Shown: one piece after another, positions 24,989 to 35,442 of the stretch | Layout of the letters: each line of letters starts with the position of its first letter | Numbering within the stretch: the stretch's first letter is position 1 | NCBI GenBank assembly: GCA_902775475.1 | Contig: CACYME010000003.1 | Coordinates: 62,001-126,000 of the forward strand | Length of the DNA: 64,000 bases | Source: an uncultured Prevotellaceae bacterium | GTDB taxonomy: Bacteria > Bacteroidota > Bacteroidia > Bacteroidales > Bacteroidaceae | Direction of reading: 5' to 3' | Notes under the pieces: generated by a model | The model's database searches: none | What the model was told of the DNA's origin: nothing | The model's input: the letters and a program-made list of their open reading frames with translations, nothing else | Translations under genes and position numbers: made by a program

Positions 24989-27395
24989 TCTCTGTTGCTG
25001 GTGCTGCGGGTTCTGCGGGTGGTGCCGGTAGCGGCTCGTCGCCTTCGGTGTTGCCGGGTGCCAGCTCGTTGAGTATCACTTCGTCGCTCAGGGCTTCCAG
25101 TTCTTCTACCTTGAAGCGCATTAGCGTGTCGAGGGGGTTCACGTAGCCGCCGCCCTGATACTGGCTCTGCAGGATGGTGGAGTCCTTGCAGGCCTCGAAC
25201 TTGGCGTGGTAGCGCTGGAAGCGGCTGTCGCCAAGCACAGACCGCAGGAAGCGGCCGCAGATGGGGAGCGCCGTCTTGCTGCCCTGTCCGAGCTGTCCGG
25301 TGCGGAAGTGTATGGCGCGGTATTCGCCTCCCACCCAGGCGCCGCACACCAGACGGGGACTGACGCCCACGAACCAGGCATCGGAGTGGTTGTTCGATGT
25401 GCCGGTCTTTCCGCCGAAGTCGGTGTCCTGCATGTGTGGGTTGACGTATTCGCGCAGCGACCAGCTGGTGCCGCTGAGGCCTCCCATGAGCATCTGCTGC
25501 ATGAAGAAGGCGCTGCGGTAGGGAATGGCCTCGTGCTGCTCGTTCTCGTAGTGGTAGATTTCGTTGCCGTCGCGGTCGAGGATTCGAGTGAAGAAGACGG
25601 GTTCGTGCACCTGTCCGTCGTTCACCACGGTGCAGTAGGCGTTGGCCAGCTCGAGCAGGCACACGTCGCTGGCACCGAGAGCCAGCGAGGGCACCTCTTC
25701 GAGCTTGCTCTTGATGCCCATGCGGTGGGCGGTGCGAGCCACGTTCTCGATACCCACGTCCTGTCCCAGTCGGGCGGCGATGGTGTTGACGCTCTTGGCA
25801 AAGGCCGAGCGCAGCGTCAGGCTGGCACCGCTGACGGAGCCGTTGGCGTTGTGGGGCGTCCAGTTGCCGCCAATGCGGTAGTAGGTGTCCAGATAGGGCT
25901 TGTTCGGCGTCATGCCCTGGTTCATGGCCTCGGTGTAGACGAAGAGCTTGAACGTGGAGCCAGGCTGTCGCAGGGCGGTCACCTTGTCGTATTCCCACGT
26001 GTCGTAGTCGACGTCGCCCACCCAGGCTTTCACCTGCCCCGTGTGAGGCTCTATGGCCACGAACCCGCAGTGCATGAAGCGGGTGATGTAGCGCAGCGAG
26101 TCCAAGGTGCTCATCTGCCGGGTGATTTTCCCGTCGTAGCTGAACAGCTCCACCTCGTGGGGCTGGTTCAGGTAGTACCAGATGGAGTCGGGCGTGTCGG
26201 GGAATTTCTTCTCCAGGTATTTGTAGATGGGCAGTCGGCGGGCGCAGTTCTCGATGAAGTTGGGAATCTCCTTGTAGCGCTCGTCCTGCCAGGGGTTCAT
26301 GCCCTGCCAGTGCTGGTTGAAGTTGTCCTGTATGTGGCGCATCTGCTCGTTGGCCGCCTGCTCGGCATAGTGCTGCATGCGCATGTCGAGGGTGGTGTAG
26401 ATTTTCAGGCCGTCGGTGAAGGGGTCGATGTGGTGCTTGCTGCCCCATTCCTCCACTTTCTCGCGCAGCGCGTTGCGGAAGTAGTTGGCCTCACCGTCGT
26501 GGATGTTCTCCACGCTGTAGTTCAGCTCGATGGGCTGTGTACTCACCGAGTCGTAGCGTTCCTGCGCCAGGTGGCCATGCTGCAGCATGTTGGCCAGCAC
26601 CACGTTGCGGCGTCGCTGGCTGTTCTCGGGGTTCAGGCGCGGGTTGTAGGTGGTGGTGGCCTTCAGCATGCCCACCAGCACGGCAGCCTGCTCGGGCTGC
26701 AGGTCTTTTGGGGCGATGCCGAAGTAGGTCTTGCAGGCGGTCTTAATGCCATAGGCGTTGGAGCCGAAGTCGACGGTGTTGGCATACATGGTGAGGATTT
26801 CCTCTTTGGTGAAGTTCCATTCGAGCTTCAGGGCCGTCACCCATTCCTTGCTCTTCATGACGATGATGCCCAGGCCGGGGATGCGCCCCAGCAGGCCGGT
26901 GGAATACTGCGTTCGCACACGGAAGAGGTTCTTGGCCAGCTGCTGCGTGATGGTCGAGGCGCCACGGGCGTCGTTGTGCAGCAGGTAGTCCTTGAAGGCC
27001 GCGAAGAAGGCCGGTATGTCGATGCCCTGGTGGCTGTAGAAGCGCTCGTCCTCGGTGTCGATGAGCGCATCCCAGAAGACGGGGTTCACCTCCTCGTACT
27101 TCACGGGCGTGCGGTTCTCATTGAAGAACTTGCCGATGAGGACGCTGTCGGCGCTGTAGATTTCCGACGCCTGTGCAGGGCGAGTGCTCAGGATGGTTTC
27201 AATGTCGGGAGAGCGCCCGAAGAGTCCGAAGAGGTTGATGTCGACGGCTCCCAGATAGAGGATGATGAATAGGATGAACGAGGCGATGGCCGAGAGGATC
27301 TTGATGTACCACGGCCTTCCCTTGTAAAGCAGAGCGTACCAATGGAATGGTTTAGTCAGTAGCTTGTAAGTAGTTGATAATATTTTCTTTATCAT
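24969..27395 (-). CDS. Class A penicillin-binding protein (PBP1A-type)
   Basis: An 808-residue bifunctional peptidoglycan synthase. A membrane anchor (about 28-48) is followed by the GT51 glycosyltransferase: [12 protein letters not shown] near residue 115 and [14 protein letters not shown] near 145. The transpeptidase has Ser in GSTFK (about 481), KSVNT (about 530) and GKTGTSNN (about 660). The C-terminal tail is Glu/Pro/Ala-rich. It overlaps miaA upstream by 44 bp and the helicase downstream by 20 bp, so the three are one transcription unit. Confidence 0.94.
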   Translation of the reverse strand: MIKKILSTTYKLLTKPFHWYALLYKGRPWYIKILSAIASFILFIILYLGAVDINLFGLFGRSPDIETILSTRPAQASEIYSADSVLIGKFFNENRTPVKYEEVNPVFWDALIDTEDERFYSHQGIDIPAFFAAFKDYLLHNDARGASTITQQLAKNLFRVRTQYSTGLLGRIPGLGIIVMKSKEWVTALKLEWNFTKEEILTMYANTVDFGSNAYGIKTACKTYFGIAPKDLQPEQAAVLVGMLKATTTYNPRLNPENSQRRRNVVLANMLQHGHLAQERYDSVSTQPIELNYSVENIHDGEANYFRNALREKVEEWGSKHHIDPFTDGLKIYTTLDMRMQHYAEQAANEQMRHIQDNFNQHWQGMNPWQDERYKEIPNFIENCARRLPIYKYLEKKFPDTPDSIWYYLNQPHEVELFSYDGKITRQMSTLDSLRYITRFMHCGFVAIEPHTGQVKAWVGDVDYDTWEYDKVTALRQPGSTFKLFVYTEAMNQGMTPNKPYLDTYYRIGGNWTPHNANGSVSGASLTLRSAFAKSVNTIAARLGQDVGIENVARTAHRMGIKSKLEEVPSLALGASDVCLLELANAYCTVVNDGQVHEPVFFTRILDRDGNEIYHYENEQHEAIPYRSAFFMQQMLMGGLSGTSWSLREYVNPHMQDTDFGGKTGTSNNHSDAWFVGVSPRLVCGAWVGGEYRAIHFRTGQLGQGSKTALPICGRFLRSVLGDSRFQRYHAKFEACKDSTILQSQYQGGGYVNPLDTLMRFKVEELEALSDEVILNELAPGNTEGDEPLPAPPAEPAAPATENVTEEQ

Positions 27396-28260
27396 CGGGT
27401 GTAAACCATTTTACTTCAGGGTCTTTCTTGAACCACGTCAGCTGTTTGCGGGCGTAGCGACGGGTGTTTCCTTTCATGCGTTCCACGGCTTCGTCGAGTG
27501 TCCACACGCCGTCGAAGTAGTTGAACATCTCCTTGTAGCCCACGGTGTTCAAGGCGTTCAGCGACCGTCTGGGCAGCAGTGCGCGGGCTTCGTCGAGGAG
27601 TCCGTCGGCCATCATCTGGTCTACGCGGGCGTTGATTCGCTGGTAGAGCTCTTCACGTGGGCGGCTGAGGGCCACCTTCCTGATGGTGAACGGTCGCTCC
27701 TTGCGGCTGTTGGTGCGGAAGGAGGTGTAGGTGCGCCCCGTCATGTGGCAGATTTCGAGGGCGTGAACCACACGCCTCGGGTTCTGTCGGTCAACGATGT
27801 CGTAGTGCTCGGGGTCGAGGCGTTTCAGCTCCTCACAGAGTGCTTCCAGCCCTTCGGTGGCCAGTCGCTGCTTCATCAGCCGGCGGGTGTCGTCGTCGAC
27901 GGTGGGTATGTCGTCGATGCCGTTGCACACGGCATCGATGTACATCATGGAGCCACCTGAGAGCAGGGCGTAGTCGGAGGTGGCGAAGAGCTGCCGGGTC
28001 AGCTCCATCACCTGTTGCTCATAGAGCGAGGCGTTGTAGTAGTCATCGAGGCCGAGGATTCCCACAAAATAGTGCCGCACCTGCCGAAGCTGTTCTTCGG
28101 TAGGTGCGGCTGTTCCTATTCGCAGTTCGCGGTAAATCTGTCGGCTGTCGGCGTTGATGATGGGAATGCCGAAGCTGCTTGCTATGTCCAGGCAGAGGGT
28201 AGTCTTGCCTACTGCCGTGGGTCCAGTGATTACTATCAGCGTCTTTGACAAAGCGTACAA
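27352..28260 (-). CDS. miaA: tRNA dimethylallyltransferase
   Basis: A 302-residue enzyme adding the isopentenyl group to A37 of tRNAs reading UNN codons. The P-loop [10 protein letters not shown] is near residue 13, the substrate-binding DSRQIYREL near 38 and [11 protein letters not shown] near 103. [14 protein letters not shown] near the C-terminus is the conserved tRNA-binding part. The 3' end overlaps the PBP gene by 44 bp. The gap to lpxA is made of short repeated units. Confidence 0.96.
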   Translation of the reverse strand: MYALSKTLIVITGPTAVGKTTLCLDIASSFGIPIINADSRQIYRELRIGTAAPTEEQLRQVRHYFVGILGLDDYYNASLYEQQVMELTRQLFATSDYALLSGGSMMYIDAVCNGIDDIPTVDDDTRRLMKQRLATEGLEALCEELKRLDPEHYDIVDRQNPRRVVHALEICHMTGRTYTSFRTNSRKERPFTIRKVALSRPREELYQRINARVDQMMADGLLDEARALLPRRSLNALNTVGYKEMFNYFDGVWTLDEAVERMKGNTRRYARKQLTWFKKDPEVKWFTPDDKENIINYLQATD

Positions 28261-28312
28261 ATCGTAAATCGTCAGTCAGTTAATCACTCAATCGTCAATC
28301 GGTCAATCGTCA
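28261..28312. repeat. Repeat-unit spacer between lpxA and miaA
   Basis: The short gap contains repeated 7-8 bp units of the type AATCGTC (AATCGTAA, AATCGTC, AATCGGTC, AATCGTC). The unit sequence differs from those at other loci. Confidence 0.55.
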
Positions 28313-29083
28313 TTACCTGATGATGCCTCTCTTTGACGTCTCAATGAACGAGCAGATGTATTCCACCTCTTTCGAGTCGGGGTACTTTGCACGTGCCTCG
28401 GCAATACCGTCCTTCAGTATGCCATGGGCATAGATGGTGCGGTAGGTGTCGTGAATCATCTCGATGACGTCGTTGCTGAATCCGCGGCGGCGGAGGCCGA
28501 TGAGGTTCACGCCAGCGAAGCGGATGGGTTCCTTTCCGGCAATGATGTAGGGCGGTATGTCCTGACTGGTGCGGCTGCCTCCCTGAATCATCACGTAGCT
28601 GCCAATCTTGATGAACTGATGGAAGAGCACCTCGGCCGAGATGATGGCGTAGTCGTCGACCTCCACCTCTCCGGCAAACTTCGTCGAGTTGCCGATGATG
28701 CAGCCATTGCCGATGACGCAGTCGTGGGCGATGTGCATGTTCTCCATGAGCAGGTTGCCGCTGCCAACCACGGTCTTGCCGCGCGAGGCTGTTCCACGGC
28801 TGATGGTGACGTTTTCGCGGATGGAGTTGTTGTCGCCGATGATGCAGACGGTCTCCTCGCCCTGGAACTTCAGGTCCTGCGGCTTCGTGGAGATGCTGGC
28901 GCCGGGGAAGAACTCGTTGCCATTGCCAATGCGTGCGCCGGTGTGCAGCGTGACGCTGTTCAGCAGCTTGTTGCCTGAGCCCATCACCACGTTGGCGTCG
29001 ATGACGCAGAAGGGGCCAATCACGTTGTTGTCGCCCAGCTGAGCTTCAGGCGAGACGACGGCTAAGGGGTGTATCTGGTTCAT
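28313..29083 (-). CDS. lpxA: UDP-N-acetylglucosamine acyltransferase
   Basis: A 256-residue left-handed beta-helix enzyme that performs the first step of lipid A synthesis. Hexapeptide repeats run through residues 1-185; the catalytic His is in MHIAHDCVIGNG near residue 122. The length matches the family. It lies 10 bp after lpxC/fabZ, so three lipid A or fatty acid activities are made from one message. Confidence 0.96.
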   Translation of the reverse strand: MNQIHPLAVVSPEAQLGDNNVIGPFCVIDANVVMGSGNKLLNSVTLHTGARIGNGNEFFPGASISTKPQDLKFQGEETVCIIGDNNSIRENVTISRGTASRGKTVVGSGNLLMENMHIAHDCVIGNGCIIGNSTKFAGEVEVDDYAIISAEVLFHQFIKIGSYVMIQGGSRTSQDIPPYIIAGKEPIRFAGVNLIGLRRRGFSNDVIEMIHDTYRTIYAHGILKDGIAEARAKYPDSKEVEYICSFIETSKRGIIR

Positions 29084-29093
29084 TTCTTGGGGA

Positions 29094-30476
29094 TTACTTG
29101 TTCTTCACAATCTGTGCCGTAAACGTGGCTTCGCTCACCACGTGGTCGCCAACGAAGGCATAGCCGCGCATGCTTGAGATGCCATGGCGCAGCGGAGCCA
29201 GCAGCTCCACCTTGAAGAGCAGCGTGTCGCCGGGCACCACCTTCTGGCGGAACTTCACGCCGTCAATCTTCATGAAGTAGGTGCTCCAGCGCTCGGGTTC
29301 CTCCACGCTGTTCAGCACCAGCAGGCCGCCCACCTGTGCCATCGCCTCCACCTGCAGCACGCCGGGCATCACCGGCTCCTGCGGGAAGTGGCCCTGGAAG
29401 AAGGGCTCGTTGGCCGTGATGTTCTTCACGCCTACGATGCTCGTGGGGCCTATCTCCACCACCTTGTCCACCAGCTGCATGGGGTAGCGGTGGGGCAGCA
29501 GTTCGCGGATGCGGTTCACGTCCATCACAGGTGCCTCGTTGGGGTCGTAGAAGGGCGCCTGCACCTCGTGCTTGCGAATCTCCTTGCGCATCTCGCGTGC
29601 GAACTTATTATTAATAGTATGTCCGGGACGTGTGGCAATGATGCGGCCCTTGATGGGACGGCCGATGAGGGCCATGTCGCCGACGACGTCGAGCAGCTTG
29701 TGGCGCGTGCACTCGTTCTCCCACACCAGCGGCTTGTGCTGGATGTAGCCCAGCTCGTTGGCGTCGCGGTGCTCCACATGCAGCATGTCGGCCAGCTTGT
29801 CGAGGCGCTCCTGCGTGGTCTGCCGCTCGTAGATGACGATGGCGTTGTCCATGTCGCCGCCCTTGATGAGGTTGGCCTGCAGCAGCGGCTCAATGTCGCG
29901 CACGAAGACGAAGGTGCGGGCGGGGGCTATCTCCTCGGCATACTTGTGGATGTCGTCGAGGGTGGCAAACTGCGAGTTGATGAACTTCGACTCAAACGAG
30001 CACATCGTGGTGAGCGAGAACTCGTTGTCGGGCAGGATGGTGATGCACGAGCCGCTTTCTTCGTCCTTCACTTCAATCTTCTTGCGAATGACGTACCAGT
30101 CCTTCGGCGCATTCTGCTCCTCGATGCCTATCTCCCGAATCTTCTCCACATACTGGATGGCCGAGCCGTCGAGGATGGGAAACTCTGGGCCGCTCACCTG
30201 GATGAGGCAGTTGTCGATGCCGAGGGCATAAAGGGCCGAGAGGGCGTGCTCCACCGTGCTCACGCGCACATCGCCGCGACCGAGCACCGTGCCGCGCTGC
30301 GTGTCGACCACGTTCTCGGCTACGGCGTCGATGGTGGGCATGCCATCCAGGTCGATGCGCTGAATTTTGTATCCGTGATTCTCCGGTGCGGGGTTAAAAG
30401 TTGCCGTGAGGCTCAACCCCGTGTGAAGGCCTTTTCCGCAGAGCGTGAAGCTGCCTTTCAGTGTCTTTTGCTTCAT
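29094..30476 (-). CDS. lpxC/fabZ: Fused LpxC deacetylase and FabZ dehydratase
   Basis: A 460-residue fusion. The N-terminal LpxC (about 1-300) has zinc ligands in VEHALSALYALG and HKLLDVVGDMALIG. The C-terminal FabZ (about 315-460) has LPHRYPMQLVDKV and the catalytic His and Glu of GHFPQEPVMPGVLQVEAMAQ. This fusion is typical of Bacteroidota. The start at 30476 (MKQKTLKG) was chosen over an upstream in-frame extension because the -7 element at 30514-30507 and family alignment both support it. Confidence 0.96.
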   Translation of the reverse strand: MKQKTLKGSFTLCGKGLHTGLSLTATFNPAPENHGYKIQRIDLDGMPTIDAVAENVVDTQRGTVLGRGDVRVSTVEHALSALYALGIDNCLIQVSGPEFPILDGSAIQYVEKIREIGIEEQNAPKDWYVIRKKIEVKDEESGSCITILPDNEFSLTTMCSFESKFINSQFATLDDIHKYAEEIAPARTFVFVRDIEPLLQANLIKGGDMDNAIVIYERQTTQERLDKLADMLHVEHRDANELGYIQHKPLVWENECTRHKLLDVVGDMALIGRPIKGRIIATRPGHTINNKFAREMRKEIRKHEVQAPFYDPNEAPVMDVNRIRELLPHRYPMQLVDKVVEIGPTSIVGVKNITANEPFFQGHFPQEPVMPGVLQVEAMAQVGGLLVLNSVEEPERWSTYFMKIDGVKFRQKVVPGDTLLFKVELLAPLRHGISSMRGYAFVGDHVVSEATFTAQIVKNK

Positions 30477-30506
30477 GTTTGCTTGTTTTGATTCGTAAAT
30501 TTCCTG

Positions 30507-30514
30507 CAAAGGTA
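30507..30514 (-). promoter_or_regulatory. -7 element for lpxC/fabZ-lpxA
   Basis: TACCTTTG on the minus strand, 30 bp before the chosen ATG. Confidence 0.6.
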
Positions 30515-30750
30515 CATATTTTCTTTGAAACGGCTGAATACTTTCACTATATTTTCTATTTTTTTGGCAATTTACCCCATTTGGTGCCTGTACTCCTTTT
30601 GGGGTACGCTTGCGGGCAAACCTCAAAATAGTGTTCAAAATTACCACTAAAAAAGTTCGTCCTGACGCGTCATTCTGGCTCGAAAAACGGCCATTTTTGG
30701 CCCTCATGAAGCGAATTCGGCCCGTTGACGATAATTAAAATAAGTTAATA

Positions 30751-31013
30751 TTTGCACATTAATACCCATTCTGTGCAGGATTTTCACGTTTTTTTTGAGT
30801 TTTTTTGCCTCGACTCCCCGTTCTGTAAGCACGCCAAATTTTCAAAAGTCAACGCCTTTTGATAATTTGGCGTTGACTTTTTTCTGCCGTTCGCCGCCTT
30901 TTTTCGCTATAATAAACTTAAACGCTTATATTCCAGTCGTTTAGCAAAATCGCTCAAAATTCGCTTATTTTCGGCCAAAAATTTTCTCGCGCAGAATTTT
31001 CAAAATTTGGAGG
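30751..31013 (+). repeat. Structured intergenic repeat, family B copy 2
   Basis: Second copy of the element at 12621-12956, also between divergent genes (lpxC and pfp) and in the same orientation. It shares the TGCACA / TGTGCA hairpin (30753-30777), CTGTAAGCACGCC, the 13-bp hairpin (30844-30881) and the block with TATTTTCGGCCAAAA and GCAGAATTTT. The rest of the 30477-31171 gap holds two promoters and AT-rich sequence. Confidence 0.75.
30844..30883. terminator. Bidirectional hairpin within repeat B copy 2
   Basis: Perfect 13-bp stem AAAAGTCAACGCC / GGCGTTGACTTTT with a 12-nt loop and a T-run on the plus strand. It has the same stem as copy 1 but a different loop. Confidence 0.6.
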
Positions 31014-31101
31014 GTGGCGAGTGTTCATTTTCGGAACAGATTTAACAAAAATTCAGAAACGACCTCCAGCTTTAGCCCTTTACAAAAAAACGGACTTTTT
31101 A

Positions 31102-31133
31102 TTTTGTCATTAGCCGCGGTTTTTGTAACTTTG
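31102..31133 (+). promoter_or_regulatory. Promoter for PPi-phosphofructokinase
   Basis: TTTTG (31102-31106), 19-nt spacer, TAACTTTG (31126-31133), 38 bp before the ATG. Confidence 0.75.
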
Positions 31134-31171
31134 CACCCCGTAACAAGAACACTTACTTAGATTATCAAGAA

Positions 31172-32806
31172 ATGGAAAAAAGTGCATTGCAGATGGCTCG
31201 TGCCGCTTATGAGCCCAAGCTTCCCCTGGGACTCCAGGGAGCCGTGAAGGCCGTCGAGGGCGAGCCCACACAGAGTGTAGACAACCAGGAGGAGATCAAG
31301 AAGCTCTTCCCCAACACCTACGGCATGCCGCTGGTGGAGTTTGTGAAAGGCGAGGAGACAGCTCACGAGAAGATGAACGTGGGCATCATCCTCAGTGGCG
31401 GTCAGGCCCCTGGCGGCCACAACGTCATCACCGGCCTCTTCGACGCTGTGAAGAAGCTGAACCCCGAGAACCGTCTCTTCGGCTTCATCCTCGGCCCTGG
31501 CGGTCTTGTTGACCACAACTACATGGAGCTGACAAAGGACATCATCGACGAGTACCGCAATACCGGCGGCTTCGATATGATTGGCTCTGGCCGCACGAAG
31601 CTGGAGAAGGTGGAGCAGTTCGAGAAGGGCCTGGAGATTATCCGCCAGCTCGACATCAAGGCCATCGTCATCATCGGTGGCGACGACTCGAACACCAACG
31701 CCTGCGTGCTCGCCGAGTACTACGCTGCCAAGCAGTACGGCGTGCAGGTCATCGGCTGCCCGAAGACCATCGACGGCGACCTGAAGAACTCGCAGATTGA
31801 GACCTCCTTCGGCTTCGACACCGCCTGCAAGACCTACTCGGAGCTCATCGGCAACATCGAGCGCGACTGCAACTCGGCCCGCAAGTACTGGCACTTCATC
31901 AAGGTGATGGGCCGCTCGGCCAGCCACATCGCCCTGGAGTGCGCCCTGCAGACGCAGCCGAACATCTGCCTCATCAGCGAGGAGATTGAGCAGAAGGGCA
32001 TGAGCCTGAACGACATCGTTGACTACATTGCCAATGCCGTGGCCGTTCGTGCCGCCGACGGCAACAATTTCGGTACCGTCATCATCCCCGAGGGCGTCAT
32101 CGAGTTCATACCTGCCATCAAGAAGCTCATTGCCCAGCTGAACGACGTGCTGGCTCTGCCCGAGGCTAAGGACATCAGCCGCGACGAGCAGGTGGACTTC
32201 GCCAAGAGCCACCTCACCGACGAGAACTTGGCCGTCTTCAACTCACTGCCCGTCGGCGTAGCCCGTCAGCTCGCCCTCGACCGCGATCCTCACGGCAACG
32301 TGCAGGTGAGCCTCATCGAAACCGAGAAGCTGCTCTCCACAATGGTGGCCCAGAAGCTGGAAAAGATGAAGAAGGAAGGCACCTTCAAGGGCAAGTTTGC
32401 CACGCAGCACCACTTCTTCGGCTACGAGGGCCGCTGCGCCGCTCCCTCGAACTTCGACGCCGACTACTGCTATGCCCTGGGCAACAGCGCTGCTCAGCTC
32501 ATCGCCGCCGGCAAGACGGGCTACATGGCCATCGTGAAGAACACCACCGCTCCCGCTGCCGAGTGGAAGGCTGGTGGCGTGCCCATCACGATGATGATGA
32601 ACATGGAGAAGCGCAACGGCGAGATGAAGCCCGTCATCCGCAAGGCTCTCGTCGAGCTCGACGGTGCTCCCTTCAAGGCTTTCGCCGCACAGCGCGACCG
32701 CTGGGCACGCGAGACGGCTTACGTCTATCCCGGACCCATCCAGTACTGGGGACCCACTGAGGTCTGCGACCAGCCAACCCGCACGCTGGCACTGGAACAG
32801 GCATAA
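31172..32806 (+). CDS. pfp: Pyrophosphate-dependent 6-phosphofructokinase
   Basis: A 544-residue glycolytic enzyme of the long PPi-PFK type. The motif GGDDSNTNA (about residue 170) carries the Asp that blocks ATP and favours pyrophosphate. [12 protein letters not shown] (about 195) contains the catalytic Asp and the second PPi-specific Lys. [15 protein letters not shown] follows. A reversible PPi-linked step is usual in Bacteroidales. A terminator follows at once, so this is a single-gene unit. Confidence 0.95.
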   Translation: MEKSALQMARAAYEPKLPLGLQGAVKAVEGEPTQSVDNQEEIKKLFPNTYGMPLVEFVKGEETAHEKMNVGIILSGGQAPGGHNVITGLFDAVKKLNPENRLFGFILGPGGLVDHNYMELTKDIIDEYRNTGGFDMIGSGRTKLEKVEQFEKGLEIIRQLDIKAIVIIGGDDSNTNACVLAEYYAAKQYGVQVIGCPKTIDGDLKNSQIETSFGFDTACKTYSELIGNIERDCNSARKYWHFIKVMGRSASHIALECALQTQPNICLISEEIEQKGMSLNDIVDYIANAVAVRAADGNNFGTVIIPEGVIEFIPAIKKLIAQLNDVLALPEAKDISRDEQVDFAKSHLTDENLAVFNSLPVGVARQLALDRDPHGNVQVSLIETEKLLSTMVAQKLEKMKKEGTFKGKFATQHHFFGYEGRCAAPSNFDADYCYALGNSAAQLIAAGKTGYMAIVKNTTAPAAEWKAGGVPITMMMNMEKRNGEMKPVIRKALVELDGAPFKAFAAQRDRWARETAYVYPGPIQYWGPTEVCDQPTRTLALEQA

Positions 32807-32815
32807 ACCCCGACC

Positions 32816-32842
32816 AAAGCCCCTCCAGCGAGGGGCTTTTTT
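32816..32842 (+). terminator. Terminator after PPi-phosphofructokinase
   Basis: Perfect 10-bp stem AAAGCCCCTC / GAGGGGCTTT with a 4-nt loop and a T-run. Confidence 0.9.
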
Positions 32843-32874
32843 AGTTTCATTTTTTTTACTCTTCAGGTTTGTAG

Positions 32875-33852
32875 ATGGTGAAGAAGACAGCAAAGACACC
32901 GGCTGCCAGACGCAGCGCGAAGGCGGCACCGAAGACTTCCGTGGGCGCTACTTCGTCGAAGCCTGCGGCAAAGACCAGTGCTGCGAAGGCTTCTGCGGTG
33001 AAGCCGTCCTCGGCCAAGAGTTCCGCGCCGAAGCCTTACGCCACTGGAAAGCCTGCTGGCAAGCCTTCGCGCCGCAGACCTGCACGCCGCAAGAGTTTCT
33101 TTACACAATGGCGCCGCCATCTGCCCAAGTGGCCGCAGATGGTGGGCGCCGTCATCGTCTTTGCCACCTGCTGGCTGCTGTGCCGTGCGCTCTTCTCGTC
33201 GAAGGGTAGGGTGTTGGTGGAGCCGCCAGAGGGCTACACCGTGCACGGCATCGACGTGAGCCATCATCAGGGCATCATCAACTGGGAACTGCTTCGCAAT
33301 CAGGCCACCATCAGCGACCAGCCCTTAGCCTTCGCCTTCATCAAGGCCACTGAGGGCAGCGACATGGTCGATTCGCGCTTCAGACAGAACTTCGCCGCTG
33401 CCCGCCAGTACGGCATCGTGCGCGGTGCCTACCATTTCTACCGCACCAGCACGCCTGCCAAGCAGCAGGCGGAGCATTTCATCCGCCAGGTGCAGCTCGA
33501 GGAGGGCGACCTGCCTCCCGTGCTCGACGTCGAGGTGAAGCCCGCCGAGGTGAGCATCGAGGACTTCCGCCAGGGCATCCTGGAGTGGCTCCTGCGAGTG
33601 GAGCAGCACTACAAGGTGAAGCCCATCCTCTACACCTACCACTCGTTCCACCAGCAGTACATGCGCGACAGCATCTTCAACCTCTATCCCTACTGGATTG
33701 CCCACTACTACGTCGACTCCGTGCGCTACAACGGTCCATGGGCCTTCTGGCAGTATAGCGACAAGGGCGAATTGCCCGGCATCAAGGAGCATGTCGACCT
33801 GAACATCTTCCGGGGCACCTACGAGGAGCTGCAGCAGCTGGCCATTCACTGA
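32875..33852 (+). CDS. Membrane-anchored GH25 lysozyme with a basic tail
   Basis: A 325-residue protein. Residues 1-87 form a low-complexity tail dominated by Lys, Ala, Ser, Pro and Arg, resembling a histone H1 C-terminus. A transmembrane helix follows (about 88-107). The GH25 domain (about 120-320) has GIDVSHHQG with the catalytic Asp, FAFIKATEG, and the Asp-x-Glu in VLDVEVK. Topology predicts the tail in the cytoplasm and the muramidase in the periplasm. The tail could bind nucleic acid or acidic lipids. No family-standard tail of this kind is known to me. Confidence 0.88.
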   Translation: MVKKTAKTPAARRSAKAAPKTSVGATSSKPAAKTSAAKASAVKPSSAKSSAPKPYATGKPAGKPSRRRPARRKSFFTQWRRHLPKWPQMVGAVIVFATCWLLCRALFSSKGRVLVEPPEGYTVHGIDVSHHQGIINWELLRNQATISDQPLAFAFIKATEGSDMVDSRFRQNFAAARQYGIVRGAYHFYRTSTPAKQQAEHFIRQVQLEEGDLPPVLDVEVKPAEVSIEDFRQGILEWLLRVEQHYKVKPILYTYHSFHQQYMRDSIFNLYPYWIAHYYVDSVRYNGPWAFWQYSDKGELPGIKEHVDLNIFRGTYEELQQLAIH

Positions 33853-33870
33853 CCTGTTTATACAAAAAAA

Positions 33871-33935
33871 GACAACTCTGGACAACTTTTCCCGCCGAAA
33901 GATTCGATGGCGCGTTGTCCAGAGTTGTCAGAGTT
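33871..33935. terminator. Bidirectional terminator between lysozyme and tagaturonate reductase genes
   Basis: Perfect 16-bp stem GACAACTCTGGACAAC / GTTGTCCAGAGTTGTC. The minus strand ends in a T-run (from A-run 33864-33870), and the plus strand has a partial repeat of the stem, GAGTTGTCTTT. Confidence 0.85.
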
Positions 33936-33953
33936 GTCTTTAGCCTGCCTGAT

Positions 33954-35399
33954 TTACAGGATGGTCTTCACGGCTTCGAGCATGCCGCGATCCTGGATGA
34001 GGTCGAGGTACTGCTTCACGAGGGCGTTCAGACCCTGCACCTTGTTCAGGTCCTCCTGCCAGATGAACTCGGCAGCGAGCACGCCGTCGGCCACCTTCTG
34101 CGTGTCGCCGGTAGCCCACAGCTGCTGCAGCAGCTCGATGATCTTCGGGTCGTCGTTAGGCGTAATCTCGGCACCGTCCTGAGCACGCTGGCCACCCTTG
34201 TAGTAGGTGATGATGGCGGCCAGGCCGAAGACGAGACCCTTCGGCAGCTCGCCCTTGCGCTCCAGATAGGTCTTCACGCCGGGCAGGTCGCGGGCCTGGA
34301 ACTTCGGGAACGAGTTGAGCATGATGCTGGTCACCTGGTGGTCGACGAACGGGTTGTCGAAGCGCTCCAGCACGTCACCGGCGAACTTCTCCAGCTCCTC
34401 CATCGGCAGGTCGAGCGTCTGCATCAGCTCCTCGAACTGCACCTTGTGGATGTATTTGCCGATGACCTCGTGCTGGCAGGCATCGCGCACGATGTTCACG
34501 CCGCTCAGGTAAGCCACGGGCGAGAGCACGGTGTGCGGGCCGTTGAGCAGGGTCACCTTGCGCTTGTGGTAAGGCTCCTCCGAGGGGACGAACAGTACGT
34601 GCAGCCCGGCCTTGTCGGCGGGGAACTCCTGAGCCACCTCCTTCGGGGCCTCGATGACCCACAGGTGGAAGTTCTCGGCCTGCACCACGAGGTTGTCGCG
34701 GTAGCCAATCTTCTCCTGAATCTGGGCAATCTCCTTGCGGGGGAATCCCGGCACGATGCGGTCAACGAGCGTGGCATAGACGCCGCAGGAGTTCTCGAAC
34801 CACTGGCGGAAGCCTTCGGGCAGCTCCCACAGGTCGATGTACTTGCGGATGCAGTCCTTCAGCACGTGGCCGTTGAGGAAGATGAGCTCGCAGGGGAAGA
34901 TGATGAGGCCCTTCGTGGGGTCGCCGTTGAAGGTCTGGTAGCGGCGATAGAGCAACTGCACCAGCTTGCCGGGATAGCTGCTGGCGGGTTTGTCGTCGAG
35001 CTTGCAGGCGGGGTCGAAGGCGATGCCGGCCTCGGTGGTGTTCGAGATGACGAAGCGAATCTCCGGCTGGTCGGCCAGGGCCATGTAGGCATCGTTCTGC
35101 GAGTAGGGGTTCAGGCAGCGGCTGATGACGTCGATGCGCTCCAGCGTGTTCACGGGCTTGCCGTTCTCGCGGCCCTGCAGGTTCACGTGGTAGAGGCAGT
35201 CCTGGCCGTTGAGCCAGTCGACCATGCCGCCGGCGAGCGGCTGAACGACGACGACGGAGCCGTTGAAGTTGGTCTTCTGGTCCATGTTCCAGATGATCCA
35301 ATCTACGAATGCGCGAAGGAAGTTACCCTCGCCGAACTGGATGACCTTTTCGGGCATCACGCTCTTTGGAGCAAAGTGCTTGTTTAGCGGTTTCAGCAT
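33954..35399 (-). CDS. uxaB: Tagaturonate reductase
   Basis: A 481-residue NAD-dependent long-chain mannitol dehydrogenase family enzyme. QFGEGNFLRAFVDW near residue 22 is the nucleotide-binding segment, and SNTTEAGIAF near 125 and the catalytic Lys region around KLVQLLYRR fit altronate oxidoreductase. It converts tagaturonate from galacturonate to altronate. No uxaA or uxaC is adjacent; the PL1 lyase at 56.3 kb is a functional companion. A related hexuronate reductase (fructuronate) cannot be wholly excluded. Confidence 0.85.
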   Translation of the reverse strand: MLKPLNKHFAPKSVMPEKVIQFGEGNFLRAFVDWIIWNMDQKTNFNGSVVVVQPLAGGMVDWLNGQDCLYHVNLQGRENGKPVNTLERIDVISRCLNPYSQNDAYMALADQPEIRFVISNTTEAGIAFDPACKLDDKPASSYPGKLVQLLYRRYQTFNGDPTKGLIIFPCELIFLNGHVLKDCIRKYIDLWELPEGFRQWFENSCGVYATLVDRIVPGFPRKEIAQIQEKIGYRDNLVVQAENFHLWVIEAPKEVAQEFPADKAGLHVLFVPSEEPYHKRKVTLLNGPHTVLSPVAYLSGVNIVRDACQHEVIGKYIHKVQFEELMQTLDLPMEELEKFAGDVLERFDNPFVDHQVTSIMLNSFPKFQARDLPGVKTYLERKGELPKGLVFGLAAIITYYKGGQRAQDGAEITPNDDPKIIELLQQLWATGDTQKVADGVLAAEFIWQEDLNKVQGLNALVKQYLDLIQDRGMLEAVKTIL

Positions 35400-35442
35400 A
35401 GTGTTAACGTGTTTATTGATTTGATTGGTTTTTAAGTTGCCG

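Noticed and set aside
25206..27272. Long plus-strand open frame of 688 codons opposite the PBP gene
   Set aside because: It is antisense to a gene with full GT51 and transpeptidase motifs; its Val/Leu/His/Gly-rich composition is the usual mirror of high-GC coding sequence.
29094..30707. Longer lpxC/fabZ with 77 extra N-terminal residues
   Set aside because: The extension is untypical and crosses the promoter at 30507-30514; the family start is at 30476.
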